Positions 1-13,195 of a stretch of DNA of 64,000 bases are shown here, piece by piece (position 1 is the stretch's first letter; each line of letters opens with the position of its first letter). The translations under genes were made by a program, and so were the position numbers. Source of the stretch: Aristolochia californica (lineage: Eukaryota; Streptophyta; Magnoliopsida; Piperales; Aristolochiaceae); assembly GCA_029961685.1 (NCBI GenBank), contig JARWKL010000001.1, positions 25,866,295 to 25,930,294 of the forward strand, given 5' to 3'. The notes under the pieces are model-generated. The model was given only the letters and a program-made list of their open reading frames with translations. It ran no database searches and was not told the DNA's origin.

Positions 1-700
1 AACATTTGTGTTCATTTGTGGTGTGTGCATAAATTTTATTTACTTACATTTGGTATTGCTTTAAATTCTTTCTATACATAACCTCTAAAATTTTCATTTT
101 GTTGTGATCTATTTGCTTTTTATCTCTTTTTTTGTTTATGAGATAAGAGAAAAATGAAAACTCAAGTTTTGATTTAAGAAAAAACTATACATCAAAAATG
201 GAAATGCACAATGCACAAATGTAGAGAGAGATAATTCAGAAAAGGGTCGGTAATTTTTAGGGATTGTAAAATCTTTTTTGTTTTTATATATCAGGTTCTG
301 CTATTGTCGGGAAAAGGGGGAGGCGGGGAATTTTTAACTGAGTGTCGACTCCCAATCCATATGTCATTCCTTACAAAAATATAGCTTGTTACGCATGCTA
401 AATCACTTTACAATCATCTATGATCGTTAGGTCAGCTTTTTGTAAGTGGGCAAAATAATGGCTTGTTTTACTTGGTTAAATATCCCACCGCACGTTCACT
501 TGGGAATTTAATGTTAGTCTCTTTAAATGGTTTGGATCCATTGGTCATTTGCATGTTTAATATGTTTCAAGCATGCATATCAATTTTTTAAAACATGCAT
601 ATAAAAATCTCTTTCTTCTAAAATTCCGAGCTATTAGTGTTGAACTAGTGAAATTTCCCAAACTTGGATAACAAAACTTTTGTGTTTATTTGTGGTGTGT

Positions 701-3700
701 CAATAAATTTTATTTACGTACATTTGTTATTGCTTTAATTTATTTCCGTACATAAAGTCTAAAATTTTCATTTTCTTGTGATGTATTCACCTTTTATCTC
801 TTTGTTTGTTTACGAGATGAAGGGAAAGTGAAAACTCAAGTTTTGATTTAATAAAAAAGTATACTTGTAAAATGGAAATGCAGAATGCACAAATGTAGAG
901 AGAGATAATTCCAAAAAGTATCTGTAATTTTTAAGGATTGTTAACACTTTTAGTTTTTATATATCAGTTCTGCAATCATTGGGAAAGGGGGCAGGCGAGG
1001 GATTTTTAACTGAGTGTTGACTCCCAATCCATAAGCCATTCCTTACAATAATATAGCCCATTATTCATGATAAATCACTTTCAATCATCTATGGTTGTCA
1101 GGTCAGCTTTTTGTAAATGCACAATATAATGGCTTGTTTGACTCCGGTAAATATCCCACTGCACGTTCACTTGGGAATTGAATGTTATTCTCTTCAAAAG
1201 GTTTGGATCCATTGGTCGTTTGCATCTTTAACTTGTTTCAAGCATGCATATCCATTTTTAAAAACATGTGTAGAAAAATCTCTTTCTTATAAAATTCTGA
1301 GCTATCATGGTTGAACTAGTGTAATTTCCCAAATTTGGATAACAAAAATTTTGTGTTCTTTTGTGGTGGGTGAATAAATTTTATTTTATTACATTTTTTA
1401 TTGCTTTAAATTCTTTCCATAAATAAACTCTAAAATTTTCATTTTGTTGTGATCTATTTGCCTTTTATCTTTTTTTTTACCAGATAAAGGAAAATTTAAA
1501 ACTCAAGTTTTGATTTAATAAAAAGGTACACATCTAAAATGGATATGCATAATGCACAAAAGTAGAGAGAGATAATTCCAAAAAGGGTTGGTTATTTTTA
1601 TGGATTGTTAACTCTTTTTGGTTTTTATATATCAGGTTCTACAATCGTCGGGAAAAGGGGGAGGCGGGGAATTTTTAACTGAGTGTTGACTCTAAATCCA
1701 TATGTCATTCCTTAAAAAAATATAGGCCCTTACGCATGATAAATCACTTTACAATCATCTATGATCGTTAGATCAGCTTTTTGTAAATGGGCAAAATAAT
1801 GGCTTGTTTTACTTGGGTAAATATCCCACCGCACGTTCACTTGGGAATTTAATGTTATTCTCTTTAAAATGTTTGGATCCATAGGACATTTGCATCTTGA
1901 AAATTTTCCAAGCATGCATATCCATTTTTTTAAACATGTGAAGAAAAATCTGTTTCTTATAAAATTCCAAGCTATTAGGATTGATCTACAGAAATTTCCC
2001 ATACTTGGATAACAAAACTTTTGTGTTCATTTGTGGTGTGTGAATAAATTTTCTTTACTTAAATTTACTATTTCTTTAAATTCTTTCCTTACATAAACTA
2101 TAAAAGTTTCATTTTGTTGTGATCTATTTGCCTTTTATCTCTTTTTTTGTTTACGAGATGAAGGGAAAGTTGAAACTCAAGTTTTGATTTAAGAAAAAAG
2201 TACACATCTAAAATGGAAATGCACAATGCACAAATGTAGAGAGAGATAATTCGCTAAAGGGTCGGTAATTTTTAGGGATTTTTAACTCTTTTTGGTTTTT
2301 ATATATCAGGTTCAGCAATCGTTGGGAAGAGGGGAAGGGGGGCGGGGGGGGGGGGGGGCGGGCAGTTTTTAACTAAGTGTTGACTCCAAATCCATATGTC
2401 ATTCCTTAAAAAAATATAGTCCGTTACGCATGATAAATCACTTTACAATCATCTGTGAACGTTAGCTCAGCTTTTTGTAACTGGGCAAAATAATGGGTTA
2501 TTTTACTCGGGTAAATATCCCACCGCACGTTCACCAGGGAATTTAATGTTATTCTCTTTAAAAGGTTTGCATCCATTGGTCTTTTGCATGTTTAATATGT
2601 TTCAAGCATGCATATCTATTTTTTAAAACATGTATATAAAAATCTTTTTCTTTTAAAATTGCTAGCTATTAGTGTTTAACTAGTGGAATTTACCAAACTT
2701 GGATAACAAAACTTTTGTGTTCATTTGTGGTGTGTGAATAAATTTTATTTACTTACTTTTGTTATTGCTTTAAATTCTTTCCATACATAAACTGTAAAAT
2801 TTTCATTTTGTTTTGATCTATTTGCCTTTTATTTCTTTTTTTGTTTACTAGATGAAGGGAAAGTGAAAACTCAAGTTTTGATTTAATAAAAAACTATACA
2901 TCTAAAAAGGAAATGCACAATGCCTAAATGTAGAGAGTGATAATTCCAAAATGTGTCTATAATTTTTAGGGATTGTAAACTCTTTTTAGTTTTTATATAT
3001 TAGGTTCTACAATCGTCGGGAAAAGGCGGAGGTGGGGATTTTTAACTTAGGGTTGACTCCCTATCCATAAGTCATTCCTGACCAAAATATTGCCCGTTAC
3101 GCATGATAAATCACTTTACACTCCTCTATGATCATTAGGTCAGCTTTTTCTAAATGGGCAAAATAATGGCTGGTTTGACTCGGGTAAATATCCCACCGCA
3201 CGTTCACTTGGGAATTTAATGTTATTCTCTTTAAATGGTTTGGATCCATAGGTCAATTGCATCTTTAACATGTTTCAAGCTTGCATATCCATTTTTTAAA
3301 ACAAGAGTAGAAAAATCTTTTATTTATAAAATTCTGAGCAATTAGGGTTGAACTAGTGGAGTTTCCCAGACTTGGATAACAAACCTTTTTTTGTTCATTT
3401 GTGGTGCATGAATAAATTTTCTTTACTTACATTTGTTATTTTTCTTTAAATTCTTTCCACTCATAAACTCTAAAATTTTGATTTTGTTGTGATCTATTTG
3501 CCTTTTATCTCTTTTTTTGTTTACGAGGTGAAGGGAAACTGAAAACTCAAGTTTTGATTTAAGAAAAAAGTATACATCGAAAATGGAAATGCACAATGCA
3601 AAAATGTAGAGAGAGATAATTCCAAAAAGTGTTGGTAACTTTTAGGGATTGTATACTCTTTTTATTTTTTTTATATTAGGTTCTGCATTCGTCGAGAAAA

Positions 3701-4082
3701 GGGAGAGGCGGGAGATTGTTTACTATGTTGACTCCCAATCCATAAATCATTCCTTACAAAAATATAGTCGGTTACTCATATTAAATCACTTTATAGTCAT
3801 CTATGATCATTAGGTCAGCTTTTTGTAAATGGGCAAAATAATGGCTTGTTTGACTGGGGTAAATATCCCACCGCACGTTCACTTGGGAATTTAACGTTAT
3901 TCTCTTTAAAAGGTTTGGACCCTTAGGTCATTTGCATCTTTAACTTGTTTCAAGCATGCATATCCATTTTTTAAATATGTGTAGAAAAGTCTCTTTCTTT
4001 TTAATTTCCGAGCTATTAGGGTTGAACTAATGGAATTTCCCAAACTTGGATAACTAAAATTTTGTGTTCATTTGTGGTGAGT
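701..4082 (+). repeat. Five-monomer higher-order repeat, copy 1 (3.38 kb)
   Basis: Five distinct A1 monomers recur in the same order 3,378-3,382 bp downstream. Landmarks for the register: CAATAAATTTTATTTACGTA at 701 and again at 4083; the poly-G monomer ending CAGTTTTT at 2363 and 5741; ACTGTAAAATTTTCATTTTG at 2791 and 6169. The first monomer of the unit has the unusual GATGTATTCACC and ATTTCCGTACATAAAG. Apart from a divergent patch near 1.83-1.94 kb the two copies are almost identical by eye. Confidence 0.92.
2324..2362 (+). repeat. Poly-G expansion in the G-rich box
   Basis: The usual box (GGG, AAAA, GGGGG, AGGC, GGGG) is replaced by an almost pure G tract containing a 15-G run (2344-2358) with a C on each side. 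It adds about 20 bp to the monomer (interval 694). Such a tract can form G-quadruplex structures and is prone to replication slippage and to sequencing error, so its exact length is unreliable. Confidence 0.85.
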
Positions 4083-7000
4083 CAATAAATTTTATTTACG
4101 TACATTTGTTATTGCTTTAATTTATTTCCGTACATAAAGTCTAAAATTTTCATTTTCTTGTGATGTATTCACCTTTTATCTCTTTGTTTGTTTACGAGAT
4201 GAAGGGAAAGTGAAAACTCAAGTTTTGATTTAATAAAAAAGTATACTTGTAAAATGGAAATGCAGAATGCACAAATGTAGAGAGAGATAATTCCAAAAAG
4301 TGTCTGTAATTTTTAAGGATTGTAAACACTTTTAGTTTTTATATATCAGTTCTGCAATCATTGGGAAAGGGGGCAGGCGAGGGATTTTTAACTGAGTGTT
4401 GACTCCCAATCCATAAGCCATTCCTTACAATAATATAGCCCATTATTCATGATAAATCACTTTCAATCATCTATGGTTGTCAGGTCAGCTTTTTGTAAAT
4501 GCACAAAATAATGGCTTGTTTGACTCAGGTAAATATCCCACTGCACGTTCACTTGGGAATTGAATGTTATTCTCTTTAAAAGGTTTGGATCCATTGGTCG
4601 TTTGCATCTTTAACTTGTTTCAAGCATGCATATCCATTTTTAAAAACATGTGTAGAAAAATCTCTTTCTTATAAAATTCTGAGCTATCATGGTTGAACTA
4701 GTGTAATTTCCCAAATTTGGATAACAAAAATTTTGTGTTCTTTTGTGGTGGGTGAATAAATTTTATTTTATTACATTTTTTATTGCTTTAAATTCTTTCC
4801 ATAAATAAACTCTAAAATTTTCATTTTGTTGTGATCTATTTGCCTTTTATCTTTTTTTTTTACCAGATTAAGGAAAATTTAAAACTCAAGTTTTGATTTA
4901 AGAAAAAGGTACACATCTAAAATGGATATGCACAATGCACAAAAGTAGAGAGAGATAATTCCAAAAAGGGTTGGTTATTTTTATGGATTGTTAACTCTTT
5001 TTGGTTTTTATATATCAGGTTCTACAATCGTCGGGAAAAGGGGGAGGCGGGGAATTTTTAACTGAGTGTTGACTCCAAATCCATATGTCATTCCTTAAAA
5101 AAATATAGGCCCTTACGCATGATAAATCACTTTACAATCATCTATGATCGTTAGATCAGCTTTTTGTAAATGGGCAAAATAATGGCTTGTTTTACTTGGG
5201 TAAATATCCCACCACACGTTCCCTTGGGAATTTAATGTTAATCTCCTTAAAATGTTTAGATCTATAGGTCATTTTCATCTTTAATATGTTTCAAGCATGC
5301 ATTTCCCTTTTTTAAAACATGTGTAGAAAAATCTGTTTCTTATAAAATTCCAAGCTATTAGGATTGATCTACAGAAATTTCCCATACTTGGATAACAAAA
5401 CTTTTGTGTTCATTTGTGGTGTGTGAATAAATTTTCTTTACTTAAATTTACTATTTCTTTAAATTCTTTCCTTACATAAACTATAAAAGTTTCATTTTGT
5501 TGTGATCTATTTGCCTTTTATCTCTTTTTTTGTTTACGAGATGAAGGGAAAGTTGAAACTCAAGTTTTGATTTAAGAAAAACGTACACATCTAAAATGGA
5601 AATGCACAATGCACAAATGAAGAGAGAGATAATTCGCTAAAGGGTCGGTAATTTTTAGGGATTTTTAACTCTTTTTGGTTTTTATATATCAGGTTCAGCA
5701 ATCGTTGGGAAGAGGGGAGGGGGGGGGGGGGGGGGGGGGGCAGTTTTTAACTAAGTGTTGACTCCAAATCCATATGTCATTCCTTAAAAAAATATAGTCC
5801 GTTACGCATGATAAATCACTTTACAATCATCTGTGAATGTTAGCTCAGCTTTTTGTAACTGGGCAAAATAATGGGTTATTTTACTCGGGTAAATATCCCA
5901 CCGCACGTTCACCAGGGAATTTAATGTTATTCTCTTTAAAAGGTTTGCATCCATTGGTCTTTTGCATGTTTAATATGTTTCAAGCATGCATATCCATTTT
6001 TTAAAACATGTATATAAAAATCTTTTTCTTTTAAAATTCCTAGCTATTAGTGTTTAACTAGTGGAATTTACCAAACTTGGATAACAAAACTTTTGTGTTC
6101 ATTTGTGGTGTGTGAATAAATTTTATTTACTTACTTTTGTTATTGCTTTAAATTTTTTCCATACATAAACTGTAAAATTTTCATTTTGTTTTGATCTATT
6201 TGCCTTTTATTTCTTTTTTTGTTTACTAGATGAAGGGAAAGTGAAAACTCAAGTTTTGATTTAATAAAAAACTATACATCTAAAAAGGAAATGCACAATG
6301 CCTAAATGTAGAGAGTGATAATTCCAAAATGTGTCTATAATTTTTAGGGATTGTAAACTCTTTTTAGTTTTTATATATTAGGTTCTACAATCGTCGGGAA
6401 AAGGCGGAGGTGGGGATTTTTAACTTAGGGTTGACTCCCTATCCATAAGTCATTCCTGACCAAAATATTGCCCGTTACGCATGATAAATCACTTTACACT
6501 CCTCTATGATCATTAGGTCAGCTTTTTCTAAATGGGCAAAATAATGGCGGGTTTGACTCGGGTAAATATCCCACCGCACGTTCACTTGGGAATTTAATGT
6601 TATTCTCTTTAAATGGTTTGGATCCATAGGTCAATTGCATCTTTAACATGTTTCAAGCTTGCATATCCATTTTTTAAAACAAGAGTAGAAAAATCTTTTA
6701 TTTATAAAATTCTGAGCAATTAGGGTTGAACTAGTGGAGTTTCCCAGACTTGGATAACAAACCTTTTTTTGTTCATTTGTGGTGCATGAATAAATTTTCT
6801 TTACTTACATTTGTTATTTTTCTTTAAATTCTTTCCACTCATAAACTCTAAAATTTTGATTTTGTTGTGATCTATTTGCCTTTTATCTCTTTTTTTGTTT
6901 ACGAGGTGAAGGGAAACTGAAAACTCAAGTTTTGATTTAAGAAAAAAGTATACATCGAAAATGGAAATGCACAATGCAAAAATGTAGAGAGAGATAATTC

Positions 7001-7464
7001 CAAAAAGTGTCGGTAACTTTTAGGGATTGTGTACTCTTTTTATTTTTTTTATATTAGGTTCTGCATTCGTCGAGAAAAGGGAGAGGCGGGAGATTTTTTA
7101 CTATGTTGACTCCCAATCCATAAATCATTCCTTACAAAAATATAGTCGGTTACTCATATTAAATCACTTTATAGTCATCTATGATCATTAGGTCAGCTTT
7201 TTGTAAATGGGCAAAATAATGGCTTGTTTGACTGGGGTAAATATCCCACCGCACGTTCACTTGGGAATTTAACGTTATTCTCTTTAAAAGGTTTGGACCC
7301 TTAGGTCATTTGCATCTTTAACTTGTTTCAAGCATGCATATCCATTTTTTAAATATGTGTAGAAAAGTCTCTTTCTTTTTAATTTCCGAGCTATTAGGGT
7401 TGAACTAATGGAATTTCCCAAACTTGGATAACTAAACTTTTGTGTTCATTGGTGGTGTGTGAAT
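4083..7464 (+). repeat. Five-monomer higher-order repeat, copy 2 (3.38 kb)
   Basis: Tandem partner of the preceding unit, in the same monomer order. It differs from copy 1 mainly by the longer G run (5719-5740) and by a cluster of about 15 substitutions at 5,209-5,325. It starts in a monomer whose upstream part (TAACTAAAATTTTGTG) resembles the end of the fifth monomer, consistent with unequal exchange between homologous positions. Confidence 0.92.
5707..5740 (+). repeat. Poly-G expansion, longer allele in copy 2
   Basis: Same site as the tract at 2.3 kb, one 3.38-kb unit later. Here 22 consecutive G (5719-5740) lie directly before CAGTTTTTAAC, without the C interruptions of copy 1. The difference between copies of an otherwise near-identical unit shows slippage after the duplication, or homopolymer error. 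Confidence 0.85.
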
Positions 7465-8791
7465 AAATTTTATTTACATACTTTTGTTATTGCTTTAAAT
7501 TCTTTCCATACATAAACTGTAAAATTTTCATTTTGTTTTGATCTATTTGCCTTTTATTTCTTTTTTTGTTTACTAGATGAAGGGAAAGTGAAAACTCAAG
7601 TTTTGATTTAATAAAAAACTATACATCTAAAAAGGAAATGCACAATGCCTAAATGTAGAGAGTGATAATTCCAAAATGTGTCTATAATTTTTAGGGATTG
7701 TAAACTCTTTTTAGTTTTTATAAATTAGGTTCTGCAATCGTTGGGAAAAGGCGGAGGTGGGGATTTTCAACTTAGGGTTGACTCCCTATCCATAAGTCAT
7801 TCCTGACCAAAATATTGCCCGTTACGCATGATAAATCACTTTACACTCCTCTATGATCATTAGGTCAGCTTTTTCTAAATGGGCAAAATAATGGCTGGTT
7901 TGACTCGGGTAAATATCCCACCGCACGTTCACTTGGGAATTTAATGTTATTCTCTTTAAATGGTTTGGATCCATAGGTCAATTGCATCTTTAACATGTTT
8001 CAAGCTTGCATATCCATTTTTTAAAACAAGAGTAGAAAAATCTTTTATTTATAAAATTCCGAGCAATTATGGTTGAACTAGTGGAGTTTCCCAGACTTGG
8101 ATAACAAACCTTTTTTTGTTCATTTGTGGTGCATGAATAAATTTTCTTTACTTACATTTGTTATTTTTCTTTAAATTCTTTCCACTCATAAACTCTAAAA
8201 TTTTGATTTTGTTGTGATCTATTTGCCTTTTATCTCTTTTTTTGTTTACGAGGTGAAGGGAAACTGAAAACTCAAGTTTTGATTTAAGAAAAAAGTATAC
8301 ATCGAAAATGGAAATGCACAATGCAAAAATGTAGAGAGAGATAATTCCAAAAAGTGTCGGTAACTTTTAGGGATTGTATACTCTTTTTATTTTTTTTATA
8401 TTAGGTTCTGCATTCGTCGAGAAAAGGGAGAGGCGGGAGATTTTTTACTATGTTGACTCCCAATCCATAAATCATTCCTTACAAAAATATAGTCGGTTAC
8501 TCATATTAAATCACTTTATAGTCATCTAGGATCGTTAAGTCAGCTTTTTGTAAATGGGCAAAATAATGGCTTGTTTGACTGGGGTAAATATCCCACCGCA
8601 CGTTCACTTGGGAATTTAACGTTATTCTCTTTAAAAGGTTTGGACCCTTAGGTCATTTGCATCTTTAACTTGTTTCAAGCATGCATATCCATTTTTTAAA
8701 TATGTGTAGAAAAGTCTCTTTCTTTTTAAATTCCGAGCTATTAGGGTTGAACTAACGGAATTTCCCAAACTTGGATAACTAAACTTTTGTG
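7445..8791 (+). repeat. Extra two-monomer duplication (1,347 bp)
   Basis: Monomers 4 and 5 of the 3.38-kb unit are present once more: ACTGTAAAATTTTCATTTTG at 6169 recurs at 7516 (1,347 bp), and GCATTCGTCGAGAAAAGGG near 7,063 recurs near 8,410. The copies are nearly identical. After the shared ATTGGTGGTGTGTG (7446 and 8793) the sequences part, so the duplication ends near 8,791. It is younger than, or as young as, the 3.38-kb duplication. Confidence 0.88.
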
Positions 8792-10463
8792 TTCATTGGT
8801 GGTGTGTGAATAAATTTTCTTTACATACATTTGTTATTGATTTAAATTATTTCCATACATAAACTCTAAAATATTCATTTTGTTGTGATCTTTTTGCCTT
8901 TTATCTCTTTTTTTGTTTACGAGATGAAGGGAAAGTGAAAACTCAAGTTTTGATTAAAGAAGAAAGTATACTTCTAAAATGGAAATGTACAATGCACAAA
9001 TGTAGAAAGAGATAATTCCAAAAAGTGTCTGTAATATTTAGAGATTGTAAACACTTTTTAGTTTTTATATATCCGGTTCTGCAATCGTCGAGAAAAGAGG
9101 AAGGCTGGGGATTTTCAACTAAGTGTTGACTCCCAATCCATATGTCATTCCTTTCAAAAATATAGCCCATTACGCATGATAAATCACTTTACACTCATCT
9201 ATGATCGTTAGGTCAGCTTTTTGTCAATGGGCAAAATAATGGCTTGTTTGACTCGGGTAAATATCCCACCACACGTTCACTTGGGAATTTAACGTTATTC
9301 TCTTTAAATGGTTTGAATCTAAAGGTCATTTGTATCTTTAACTTGTTTCAAGCATGCATATCCATTTTTTAAAACATGTGTAGAAAAATTTCTTTCTTAT
9401 AAAATTCCAAGCTATTAGGGTTGAACTAGTGGAATTTCCCAAACTTGGATAGCAAAACTTTTGTGTTCATTTGTGGTGTGTGAATAAGTATTCTTTACTT
9501 ACATTTCTTATTGCTTTAAATTCTTTCCATACGTAAATGCTAAAATTTTCTTTTTGTTGTGATCTATTAGCCTTTTATCTCTTTTTTTGTTTACGAGATG
9601 AAGGGTAAGTTAAAACCCAAGTTTTGATTTAAGAAAAAAGTATACATCTAAAATGAAAATGGACAATGCAAAAATGTAGAGAGGGATAATTCCAAAAAGT
9701 GTCTGTAATTTTTAGGGTTTGTAAACTCTTTTGAGCTTTTATATATCAGGTTCTTCAATCATCGTGAAAATGGGAAGGCAGAGGGTTTTTAACTTAGTGT
9801 TGACTCCCATTCAATAAGTCATTGCTTAAAAAAATGTAGGCCCTTACGCATGATAAATCACTTTACACTCATCTATGATCGTTGGGTCAGCTTGTTTTAA
9901 ATGGGCAAAATAATGGCTTGTTTGACTCGGGTAAATATTCCACCGCACGTTCACTTGGGAATTTAATGTTATTCTCTTTAAAAGGTTTGGATCGATAGGT
10001 CATTTGCATCATTAACATGTTTCAAGCATGCATATCCACTTTTTAAAACATGTGAATAAAAATCTCTTTCTTATAAAATTCCAAGCTAGTAGGGTTAAAC
10101 TAGTGGAATTTCCCAAACTTGGATAGCAAAATTTGTGTGTTCATTTGTGGTGTGCGAATAAGTTATCTTCACTTACATTTGTTATTGCTTTAAATTCTAT
10201 CCATACATAAACTCTAAAATCTTCATTTTGTTGTGATCTATTTTCCTTTTATCTCTTTTTTTTTACGAGATGAAGGAAAAGGGAAAACTCAAGTTTTGAT
10301 TTAAAAAAACACAACACTTGTAAAAAGAAAATGCACAATGCACAAATGTAGAGAGATATAATTCCAAAAAGTGTCTGTAACTTTTAGGGATTGTAAACTC
10401 TTTTTATTTTTATATATCAGTTCTGCAATCATTTGGAAAAGTTGGAGGTGGCGGATTTTTAAC

Positions 10464-10496
10464 TGAGTGGTGATAAATTAAAACTTGGAAATCATC
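10464..10496 (+). other. Local deletion and scrambled filler in an A1 monomer
   Basis: After CTGAGTGGTGA the monomer reads TAAATTAAAACTTGGAA and resumes at ATCATCTATGATCG. The normal ACTCCCAATCC to ATAAATCACTTTAC stretch is missing, shortening the monomer to 623 bp. The residual TAAATTAAAACTTGG is not in the normal order and could be repair filler from elsewhere in the satellite. Confidence 0.7.
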
Positions 10497-12106
10497 TATG
10501 ATCGTTAGGTCAGCTAGTTGTAAATGGGCAAAATAATTGCTTGTTTGACTCGGGTAAATATCCCACCGGACGTTCACTTGGGAATTTAATGTTATTCTCT
10601 TTAAAAGGTATGGATCCATAGGTCATTTGCATCTGTAACATTTTTCAAGCATGCATATCCGTTTTTTAAAACTTGTGTACAAAAATCTCTTTCTTATAAA
10701 ATTCCAAGCTATTAGGGTTGTACTAGTGGAATTTCCCAAACTTGAATAACAAAACTTTTCTGTTCATTTGTGGTGTGTGAATAAATTTTATTTACTTACA
10801 TTTTTTTCTTTAATTCTTACCATAAATAAACTCTAAAATTTTCATTTTGTTGTGATCTATTTGCCTTTTATCTCTTTTTCTTTTTAAGAAATGAAGGGAA
10901 AGTGAAAACTCATGTTTTGATTTAAGAAAAAAATATCCATCTAAAATGGAAATGTACAATGCAAAAATGTAGAGAAAGATAATTCATAAAAGTGTCTGTT
11001 ATATTCAGGGATTGTAAATTGTTTTCAGTTTTTATATATCAGGTTCTGCAATCGTCGGGAAAAAGAGGAGTCGAGGGATTTTTAACTGAGTGTTGACTAA
11101 CAATCCATAAGTCATTCCGAATAAAAATATAGCCCATCAAGTATAATAAATCACTTTACAATCATCTATGATCGTTAGGTCAGCCTTTTGTAAATGGGCA
11201 AAATAATGTCTTGTTTGACACGAGTAAATATCTCACCGAACGTTCAGTTGGAAATTTAATGTTATTCTCCTTAAAAGGTTTGGATCCATAGGTCATTTGC
11301 ATCTTTAACATGTCTCAAGCATGCATATCCATTTTTTAAAAGATGTGTAGAGAAATCTCTTTCTTATAAAATTTCAAGTTATTAGGGTTGAACTAGTGGA
11401 ATTTCCCAGACTAGGATAACAAAAATTTATTGTTCATTTGTGGTGTGTGAATAAATTTTCTTTACTTACATTTGTTATTTCATTAAATTCTTTCCATACA
11501 CAAACTCTAAAATTTTCATTTTGTTGTGATCTATTTTCCTTTTATCTCTTTTTTTGTTTACGAGATGAAGGGAAAGTGAAAGCTCAAGTTTTAATATAAG
11601 AAAAAAGTATACATGTAAAAAGGAAATGCACAATGCAAAAATGTAGAGAGAGATAATTTCAAAAAGTGTCAGGAACTTTTAGGGATTGTAAACTCTTTTT
11701 AGTTTTTATATATCAGGTTCAGGAGTCGTCGTGAAAAAAGTGATGCGAGGGATATTTAACTTAGTGTTGACTCCCAATCCATTAGTCATTCCTTACAAAA
11801 ATATATCCCGTTATACATGATAAATCACTTTCAAATCATCTATGATCGTTAGGACAACTTTTTTAAAATGGGAAAAATAATAGCTGGTTTGACTCAGGTA
11901 AATATCCCGTCGCACGTTCACTTGGGAATTTAATGTTATTCCCTTTAAATGGTTTGGATCCATAGGTCATTTGCATCTTTAACATGTTTCAAGCATGCAT
12001 ATCCATTTTTTAAAACATGTGTAGAAAAATCTCTTTCTTATAAAATTTCGTGCTATTAGGGTTGAACGAGTGGAATTTCCCAAACTTGGATAAAAAAACT
12101 TTTTTG

Positions 12107-13195
12107 TTCATCTATGGTGTATGAATAAATTTTATTTACTTATAATTTTTATTTCTTTAAATTGTTTCCATACATGAAATAAAAAAATTTCATGTTGTTT
12201 TGATCTTATTGCATTTTATCTCATTTTTTGTTTACGAGATGAAGAGAAAGTGAAAACTCAAGTTTTTATTTAAGAAAAAAGTGTACATGTTAAATGGAAA
12301 TGCACAATCCACATTTGTAGAGAGAGGTAATTCCAAAACTGTCTGTAACTTTTAGGGATTGTAAACTCTTTTTAGTTTTTATATATCAGGTTCTGGAATC
12401 GTCGGGAAAAGGGGGAGGCGAGGGATTTTTAACTAAGTGTTGACTCTCAATCCATAAGTCATTCCTTAGAAAAATATAGCCTTTTACGCATTATAAATCA
12501 TTTTACAATCATCTATGTTCGTTAGGTCAGCTTTTTGTAAATGGGCAAAATAATGGCTTGTTTGACTCGGGTAAATATCCAATTGCACTTTCCCTTGGGA
12601 ATTTAATGTAAATCTCCTTAAAATTTTTAGATCCATAGGTCATTTGCATCTTTAACATGTTTCAAGCATGCATATCCATTGTTTAAAGCATGTGTAAAAA
12701 ACTTTCTTTCTTATAAAATTCCGACCTATTAGGGTTGATCTACAGAAATTTCCCAAAAAGTTTATGTAATTTTTAGGGATTGTAAACTCTTTTTAGTTGT
12801 TATATATCAAGTTCTGCAATCGTCGGAAAAAGGGGGTGGCAGGGGATTTTTAACTGAGTGTTGTCTCCCAATCCATTAGTCATTCTTTAAAAAAATATAG
12901 ACTATTACACATGATAAATCACTTTACAATCATCTATGATCGTTAGGTCAACTTTGTGCAAATGGGCAAAATAATGGCTTGTTTGACTTGGGTAAATATC
13001 CCACCACACGTTCACATGGGAATTTAATGTTATTCCCCTTAAATGGTTTGGATCCATGGGTCATTTGCATCTTTAACATGTTTCAAGCATGCACTTTCAT
13101 TTTATAAAACATGTGTAGAAAAACCTCTTATAAAATTCCAAGCTATTAGGGTTGAACTAGTGGAATTTCCAAAACTTTGCTAGAAAACTTTTGTT
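12107..13195 (+). repeat. Fused monomer pair with ~255-bp internal deletion
   Basis: The first monomer is complete to GATCTACAGAAATTTCCC (about 12,754). It then continues directly as AAAAAGTTTATGTAATTTT, which normally lies about 255 bp inside the next monomer, after GATAATTCC. The anchor motif and the T-rich part of the second monomer are therefore missing. The ends share TTCC/AAA microhomology, so end-joining or slippage between short repeats is a simple explanation. Confidence 0.85.

Noticed and set aside
1..672. Internal four-fold subrepeat of 168 bp, because 672 = 4 x 168
   Set aside because: Comparing landmarks within one monomer by eye shows no quarter-length similarity. The arithmetic alone is not evidence; a self-alignment of the consensus would settle it.
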